Positions 5,236-8,963 of a stretch of 8,963 nucleotides of DNA are shown piece by piece. Every line of letters starts with the position of its first letter. Position 1 is the stretch's first letter. Below the pieces are notes generated by a model. The model had not been told where the DNA came from. It saw only the letters and a list, made by a program, of their open reading frames with translations, and did no database searches. This stretch comes from Vulcanimicrobiota bacterium (GTDB taxonomy: Bacteria; Vulcanimicrobiota; Vulcanimicrobiia; Vulcanimicrobiales; Vulcanimicrobiaceae): contig JASHTE010000321.1 in NCBI GenBank assembly GCA_030040695.1, positions 1 to 8,963 of the forward strand, given 5' to 3'. A program made the position numbers and the translations under genes.

Positions 5236-6540
5236 TTGTTCGACCAGTTGAGCGATCGGCTCGGCGCGATCTTCTCGCGCTTGAGTGGACGAGGAAGGAT
5301 TAGCGAGACACAGCTGAGCGAGGCGTTACGCGAGGTTCGCGTCGCTCTGCTCGAGGCGGACGTCTCGCTCGACGCGGCCCGGGCGTTCGCGGCGCGAGTG
5401 AAGGAGAAGGCGATTGGTGCGGACGTTCTCGCCTCGCTGACGCCGCAGCAGACGATCCTGCGCATCGTTCATAACGAGCTTGCTGCCCTGCTGGGCCCTG
5501 CGGATCCGTCTGCAGCGCGTCTGCGCTTCGGCGATACCACACCTGCCGTGATCGCGCTCGTCGGCTTGCAAGGTTCGGGCAAGACGACACAAGCGGCGAA
5601 GCTCGCTTTGCGGCTCAAAGAACAGGGGCGGCGCTCGTTGCTCGTTGCCGCGGACGTCCATCGTCCGGCCGCCATCGATCAGCTCCAAACGCTCGGTACG
5701 CAGATTGGAATTCCCGTCTTCGAGCGCCCGGACTCCGATGCGCCGGCGATCGCTCGAGCCGCAATCGAAGAGGCGCGGCGGCTCGGCCTCTCGACCGTCA
5801 TCATCGACACCGCGGGGCGGTTGCAAATCGATGAACCGATGATGCTCGAGCTCGAGCGTCTCAAGGAGGTTGCGCGCCCCACCGAGGTGCTGCTGGTCGC
5901 CGATGCGATGACCGGCCAGGAGGCTGTGCATATTGCGAAGGCCTTTCACGAACGCCTCACGCTCACCGGCGTGATCTTGACGAAGCTCGATGGCGACACC
6001 CGCGGAGGCGCCGCGCTCTCGATCTTCAATGCGACGGGTGCACCGATCAAGCTCGTCGGCGTCGGCGAGCGCGTCAGCGCGTTGGAGCCGTTCCACGCCG
6101 ATCGCATGGCCTCACGGATTCTCGGCATGGGCGACGTCATGACGCTCATCGAGAAGACGCAGAGCCTCTACTCTGCGGAAGAATCCAAACGCGTGGAGCA
6201 GAAGCTGCTGCGCAACGCGTTCACGCTGGACGACTTTCTCGAGCAGCTTCGTAACGTGCGTAAGATGGGCTCGATCGGGGATCTGTTGAAGATGCTTCCC
6301 GGCGTCGGAAACCTTCCAAAAGATGTGAAGATTCCCGAGGGAGAGCTGCAACGCGCCGAAGCGATCATTTGCTCGATGACCCGCCGCGAGCGCCGCGACC
6401 CATCGGTGCTGAATGGCTCCCGCCGTAAGCGGATAGCGCTCGGCTCGGGAGCGCAGGTTTCGGATGTGAACCGGCTTGTCCGGCAGTTCGACGAGACACG
6501 CAAAATGATGAAACTCATGAAGAATAAAGGACGATGGTAA
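5236..6540 (+). CDS. ffh: Signal recognition particle protein Ffh (SRP54)
   Basis: Ffh is the GTPase that, with 4.5S RNA, binds signal sequences on ribosomes and delivers them to the FtsY receptor. The 434 residues hold the N domain (about 1-85; [13 protein letters not shown]), the G domain with GLQGSGKTT at 110-118, DTAGR at 191-195, TKLDG at 249-253 and DGDTRGG at 252-258, and the M domain (about 301-434) with [14 protein letters not shown] and the RNA-binding [11 protein letters not shown]. The start is a TTG; it gives the family's normal N-terminus, and no ATG or GTG serves as well. The upstream ribosome-binding site is weak. The C-terminus lacks a long methionine-rich tail. rpsP overlaps its end by 7 nt. 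ftsY is not in the window. Confidence 0.97.
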   Translation: MFDQLSDRLGAIFSRLSGRGRISETQLSEALREVRVALLEADVSLDAARAFAARVKEKAIGADVLASLTPQQTILRIVHNELAALLGPADPSAARLRFGDTTPAVIALVGLQGSGKTTQAAKLALRLKEQGRRSLLVAADVHRPAAIDQLQTLGTQIGIPVFERPDSDAPAIARAAIEEARRLGLSTVIIDTAGRLQIDEPMMLELERLKEVARPTEVLLVADAMTGQEAVHIAKAFHERLTLTGVILTKLDGDTRGGAALSIFNATGAPIKLVGVGERVSALEPFHADRMASRILGMGDVMTLIEKTQSLYSAEESKRVEQKLLRNAFTLDDFLEQLRNVRKMGSIGDLLKMLPGVGNLPKDVKIPEGELQRAEAIICSMTRRERRDPSVLNGSRRKRIALGSGAQVSDVNRLVRQFDETRKMMKLMKNKGRW

Positions 6541-6800
6541 AGATCAGACTGCGCCGGATGGGCGCGAAGAAACAGCCGACGTATCGCTTTGTGGTAGCCG
6601 ATTCCAACGCGCCACGCGACGGCCGGTTCATTGAGATTCTTGGACACTACAACCCGCGCACCGAGCCGAAGACCGTCGTCTTCGACGAAGAGAAAGCGCG
6701 CGCGTGGCTTGCGAAGGGCGCGCAGCCGACACCGACCGTACGGCGATTGCTCGCCGAGCGCGGCCTCGTCGAGCGCGCACCCGCCCCGCAGAAGAAGTGA
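6534..6800 (+). CDS. rpsP: Small ribosomal subunit protein bS16
   Basis: The 88-residue product is bS16, a 30S assembly protein. The N-terminal [18 protein letters not shown] and [17 protein letters not shown] stretches are diagnostic, and the C-terminal region is a typical short basic helix with a KK end. The ATG overlaps the ffh stop (ATGGTAA), with AAAGGA just upstream inside ffh. ffh-rpsP is a widespread neighbour pair in bacteria. The KH-domain gene overlaps the stop as GTGA. Confidence 0.97.
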   Translation: MVKIRLRRMGAKKQPTYRFVVADSNAPRDGRFIEILGHYNPRTEPKTVVFDEEKARAWLAKGAQPTPTVRRLLAERGLVERAPAPQKK

Positions 6801-7252
6801 GCTCCTTCGACGACGAGTTCGGCCTCTTCGGCGACGAGGTTGAGCCGGAACGAGAAGCCGTGCTGCCCGGACGGCGCATCGCGGGGGCGGAAGAGCGTCC
6901 GCGCAACGTCGAGAAGCCGCCGCGCCGCAGCCCTGCGCGCGCTCCGAGGCGAGAGAAGCGGAGTGAAGACCGCTGGGCACCGACACGACGTGCGAGCGAC
7001 TTGCTCGTCTTCCTCGCAAGGCGTCTCGTGACGAAACCGGAGGAAGTGCGCGTCGAGCTCTTCATGGACGAGAGTGGTGAGCCGGTCATCGAGCTCGTGG
7101 TCAACCCCGAAGACTTGGGCAAGGTCATCGGGAAGAGCGGGCGTGTTGCGCACGCCCTGCGCACGCTCGTACGAGCGACCGCCGAGAGCCGCGTCGCGGT
7201 AGACATCTTTGACAGCGAGGAGGCGGCAACGCCGCCCGGCAGCGACGGCTGA
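6797..7252 (+). CDS. khpA: KhpA-type KH-domain RNA-binding protein, extended N-terminus
   Basis: Residues 66-139 form a single KH domain of the KhpA/YlqC type, with the RNA-contacting GxxG loop as G112-K-S-G115 in [17 protein letters not shown]. KhpA proteins bind RNA, often with KhpB, and affect cell-size and division genes in Gram-positive bacteria. Usual KhpA is about 75-90 residues; this one has 151 because of about 65 extra N-terminal residues. That part is acidic at first ([17 protein letters not shown]) and then Pro/Arg-rich and likely disordered. The start is the GTG overlapping the rpsP stop (GTGA); an open frame continues upstream inside rpsP but reads as out-of-frame sequence. The place between rpsP and rimM is the conserved khpA position. 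Confidence 0.88.
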   Translation: MSSFDDEFGLFGDEVEPEREAVLPGRRIAGAEERPRNVEKPPRRSPARAPRREKRSEDRWAPTRRASDLLVFLARRLVTKPEEVRVELFMDESGEPVIELVVNPEDLGKVIGKSGRVAHALRTLVRATAESRVAVDIFDSEEAATPPGSDG

Positions 7253-7754
7253 CGCCTCCGAGACGTTCTCGCTCGTTGCCGGACGCATCACCGCATGCTT
7301 CGGCATCAGGGGCGAACTGAAGTGTGAGACGACGCGCGCAGCGCGCCCACTGTTCGTCGTTGGCGCAGAACTTCGATATGAGAGACCGCCGCGCAGCGGC
7401 TTTGTGCGCCTAACCGCCGTACGCGAACATCAGCGAGAGTTGGTACTCTCGCTCGACGGCGTCGGCGACCGTGACGCCGCTCATGCGCTCGTGGGAGCTA
7501 CCCTCTACGTGCCCCGCGGAATGATCTCCCTCGCACCGCACGAGTATCTCGACGCCGATCTCGTTGGCTGCACGGTCGCTGGCCTGGACGGTACGGCGTA
7601 CGGCGCCGTCGAGCGCATCGAGCACTACCCGAGCAGTGATATGCTCCTCGTCGCGGGCACGATGGTCCCGATGGTCGACGCGATCGTCCTCGAAGTCGAC
7701 CTCGCAGAAAGACGGATTCTCATCGACCCACCTGACGGGCTCTTTGCCTCTTAG
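7209..7754 (+). CDS. rimM: Ribosome maturation factor RimM
   Basis: RimM helps mature the 16S rRNA 3' domain and works with uS19 during 30S assembly. The 181 residues show the RimM N-terminal barrel (GRITACFGIRGELK at about 26-39) and the PRC-barrel (about 112-175), ending in the family-like VLEVDLAERRILIDPPDGL. The start is a TTG at 7209 that overlaps khpA by 44 nt; no ATG, GTG or other TTG occurs before the conserved GRIT stretch, so an overlap is forced unless a rarer start is used. trmD, the usual next gene, does not follow. The stop codon overlaps the stop of the convergent gene. Confidence 0.93.
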   Translation: MTARRRQRRPAATADASETFSLVAGRITACFGIRGELKCETTRAARPLFVVGAELRYERPPRSGFVRLTAVREHQRELVLSLDGVGDRDAAHALVGATLYVPRGMISLAPHEYLDADLVGCTVAGLDGTAYGAVERIEHYPSSDMLLVAGTMVPMVDAIVLEVDLAERRILIDPPDGLFAS

Positions 7755-8773
7755 CTATTGGTCGGGTGCGTTTGGACGTAATCGCTGACCGCGTTCGAGA
7801 TCGCTTTCGCAACGTCGTCGTTGGCCTCGGTGGTTTCGTAGAGCACATCTCCAAAACAGGTCCAAATCTGCAAGGTAAAACGGCTGTATAGATGCGGCCT
7901 GAAGCCGCCGACGTGCTGCTGCGTGAGCGTTCCGCTGGCAATCGTGTTATCGCGATCGGTACCGCAGATCGAGTCCGCATCCGACGCAAGGTTTACCGGC
8001 GCAACTCCCCCCTCACGCACCGTGAAGTGCGCTGCAAGGTCGCGATTGAGCAATGCAGTCGCATGGCTCAAAACGGAGCTCGGTAGCGTGCTCTGCCCGT
8101 GCACGCCGACGAGAATCACCGCGCGCTCCGGCTTCACGGTGGCGCCGGCCATCGGGCGCGTCGTCGGCGCCGCGCGGTGTGAGAAGAGGTGGCTTACGTT
8201 GAAGTTCGCGCCGTGTGCGGTCGGCGCCGCTGACGGAGCTCCGGTGGGAGCTTCGGTCGTCGTGACGCTGACTTTCGTTCCCGAGATCTGCAGCAGCGCA
8301 TCGTGACACTGGAGCGCGAGCGAGGCTGCGTCGTTGACGCCGTAGATTTCCTGCGTCTGTGAATAGAGAATGACGCCGCTCTCCACGCCGACGAGCTGCG
8401 TCACGACCGCGACGCTCTGCCCGATCGGAGTGACATATCCGGCGATGTAGTAGTCGGCCTTTTGCGCGTGCGCGTTCACCAAAAAATTTGAACGTTGGAC
8501 GTTCGTCGGAACCGGGAGCATGTTGAAACTACCGAGCGTCTTGAATTCGGCCGTGAAGATGTTCGCGATCTCCACCCCGACCTTCGGGCTCATCTCACCG
8601 GCTGTGTCGAAGGGGTACACGAGCACCGTCGACTCGAGCGAGGAAAGATTCAGGCGAAGCACGGGCGTCGCGGAAGGCGTCGGCGACGGCCGGGGCGCAG
8701 GCGTGCGGGGCGCGGCCGCCATGAGGCCGAGTGCGAAGCAGCAAAAAACGGAGAAGCTGATAAAGCGGCGCAT
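7751..8773 (-). CDS. Secreted protein of unknown function, possible TolB-N/CsgG-like fold
   Basis: I do not recognise a family with certainty. The 340 residues begin with a signal peptide (MRR then a hydrophobic stretch to about A21), then a Pro/Thr-rich linker (22-37). Residues about 46-165 (STVLVYPFDTAGEMSP, a helix, then KADYYIAGYVTPIGQ and repeated beta strands) recall the N-terminal TolB or CsgG/FlgO type of exported alpha/beta domain. A low-complexity Ala/Pro/Thr linker (about 170-212) leads to a second domain (about 216-335) that begins similarly (ERAVILVGVHG), with cysteines C270 and C306 that could pair outside the cytoplasm. There is no lipobox. The ATG lies 24 nt after the YihY-like gene, with only a weak ribosome-binding site, so the two may form an operon. 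Confidence 0.7.
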   Translation of the reverse strand: MRRFISFSVFCCFALGLMAAAPRTPAPRPSPTPSATPVLRLNLSSLESTVLVYPFDTAGEMSPKVGVEIANIFTAEFKTLGSFNMLPVPTNVQRSNFLVNAHAQKADYYIAGYVTPIGQSVAVVTQLVGVESGVILYSQTQEIYGVNDAASLALQCHDALLQISGTKVSVTTTEAPTGAPSAAPTAHGANFNVSHLFSHRAAPTTRPMAGATVKPERAVILVGVHGQSTLPSSVLSHATALLNRDLAAHFTVREGGVAPVNLASDADSICGTDRDNTIASGTLTQQHVGGFRPHLYSRFTLQIWTCFGDVLYETTEANDDVAKAISNAVSDYVQTHPTNS

Positions 8774-8797
8774 CGAGTCGGTGAGATTACTTCGGCG

Positions 8798-8963
8798 TCA
8801 GGCCTGCAAGGCCTTCGCGCGAGCACTGCAGAGTTGCGCGCCGTAGAGAAATATCGCAGCGATGACGTAAAACCACAGGAGCAGCGCCAGAGGTGCCGAC
8901 AGCGCGCCGTAGATTCGCGTGAAGTTCACGTGCACGGTGTACTGCGTGAAGGCGATCTGCACG
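8798..8963 (-). CDS. YihY/UPF0761 family membrane protein, C-terminal part
   Basis: Only the last 55 codons are in the window; the gene continues past 8963. The fragment has FTQYTVHVNFTRIYGALSAP followed by a strong membrane helix (LALLLWFYVIAAIFLYGAQL), which matches the end of the YihY/UPF0761 family: the IYG-LxA-LLLWFY-x-GAxL pattern is characteristic. These are multi-pass inner-membrane proteins once misnamed ribonuclease BN; their role is unclear. It ends in TGA, 24 nt before the secreted-protein gene on the same strand. Confidence 0.88.
   Translation of the reverse strand, partial: VQIAFTQYTVHVNFTRIYGALSAPLALLLWFYVIAAIFLYGAQLCSARAKALQA

Noticed and set aside
6704..6796. Upstream extension of the KH protein inside rpsP (31 extra codons)
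   Set aside because: The extension is the out-of-frame reading of rpsP; the GTG overlapping the rpsP stop gives a coupled start that needs no such overlap.
6168..7306. - strand open frames of 192-283 codons opposite ffh, rpsP and khpA
   Set aside because: They mirror well-supported + strand genes and are rich in Arg and Ser without domain features.
7725..7750. Small CCC/GGG hairpin near the end of rimM as a terminator
   Set aside because: The stem is only about 3 bp and the following sequence is not a true T run.
1..8963. CRISPR arrays, insertion sequences or toxin-antitoxin pairs
   Set aside because: No regularly spaced repeats, transposase motifs, terminal inverted repeats or paired small toxin/antitoxin genes could be seen.

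Overview
The window is high-GC bacterial chromosomal DNA. Its core (1683-7754, + strand) is one dense housekeeping operon: a YceD/DUF177 protein, rpmF (bL32), fabH, fabD, fabG, acpP, ffh, rpsP (bS16), a KhpA-type KH protein and rimM. A khpA gene between rpsP and rimM is typical of Gram-positive and related Terrabacteria-type lineages and is not the usual proteobacterial order. The compacted order (acpP directly followed by ffh; no plsX, fabF, rnc, smc, ftsY or trmD here) is not that of a model Firmicute or actinobacterium. A deep, poorly cultured high-GC phylum, for example an Eremiobacterota-like lineage, is a reasonable guess from gene order only; no taxonomic marker was searched.

Layout. 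1-247: short region with a strong hairpin, a pair of GTACCCCA repeats and a possible terminator, but no convincing gene. 248-321 (-): complete tRNA-Ile(GAU). 359-1618 (-): a phage-like accessory cassette running towards the tRNA. It has a lytic transglycosylase ORF that reads in frame into a second domain with its own ribosome-binding site and ATG, then a coiled-coil small protein, then a frameshifted small coiled-coil/transmembrane protein resembling phage XhlA-type lysis proteins. 1619-1682: divergent intergenic region with a near-consensus sigma-70 promoter facing right and an inverted repeat bracketing its -35 box. 1683-7754 (+): the housekeeping operon. 7751-8773 (-): a secreted protein of unknown function whose stop codon overlaps that of rimM. 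8798-8963 (-): the C-terminal end of a YihY/UPF0761-family membrane protein, cut by the window edge.

How the genes work together. FabD, FabH, FabG and AcpP supply malonyl-ACP, the first condensation, the ketoreduction and the carrier for fatty-acid synthesis. Ffh is the protein of the signal recognition particle. bL32, bS16, RimM, YceD and KhpA belong to ribosome building or RNA handling. The operon therefore ties membrane lipid synthesis, membrane-protein targeting and ribosome supply to one promoter. Junctions are extremely tight (stop/start overlaps of 4-10 nt, one of 44 nt), and six of the ten genes start with TTG or GTG. The first gene appears to be leaderless.

The parts most worth a second look are the phage-like cassette beside the tRNA (internal start, frameshift, no promoter of its own visible) and the leaderless, inverted-repeat-flanked promoter. 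I do not see a clearly novel defence or mobile system in full.
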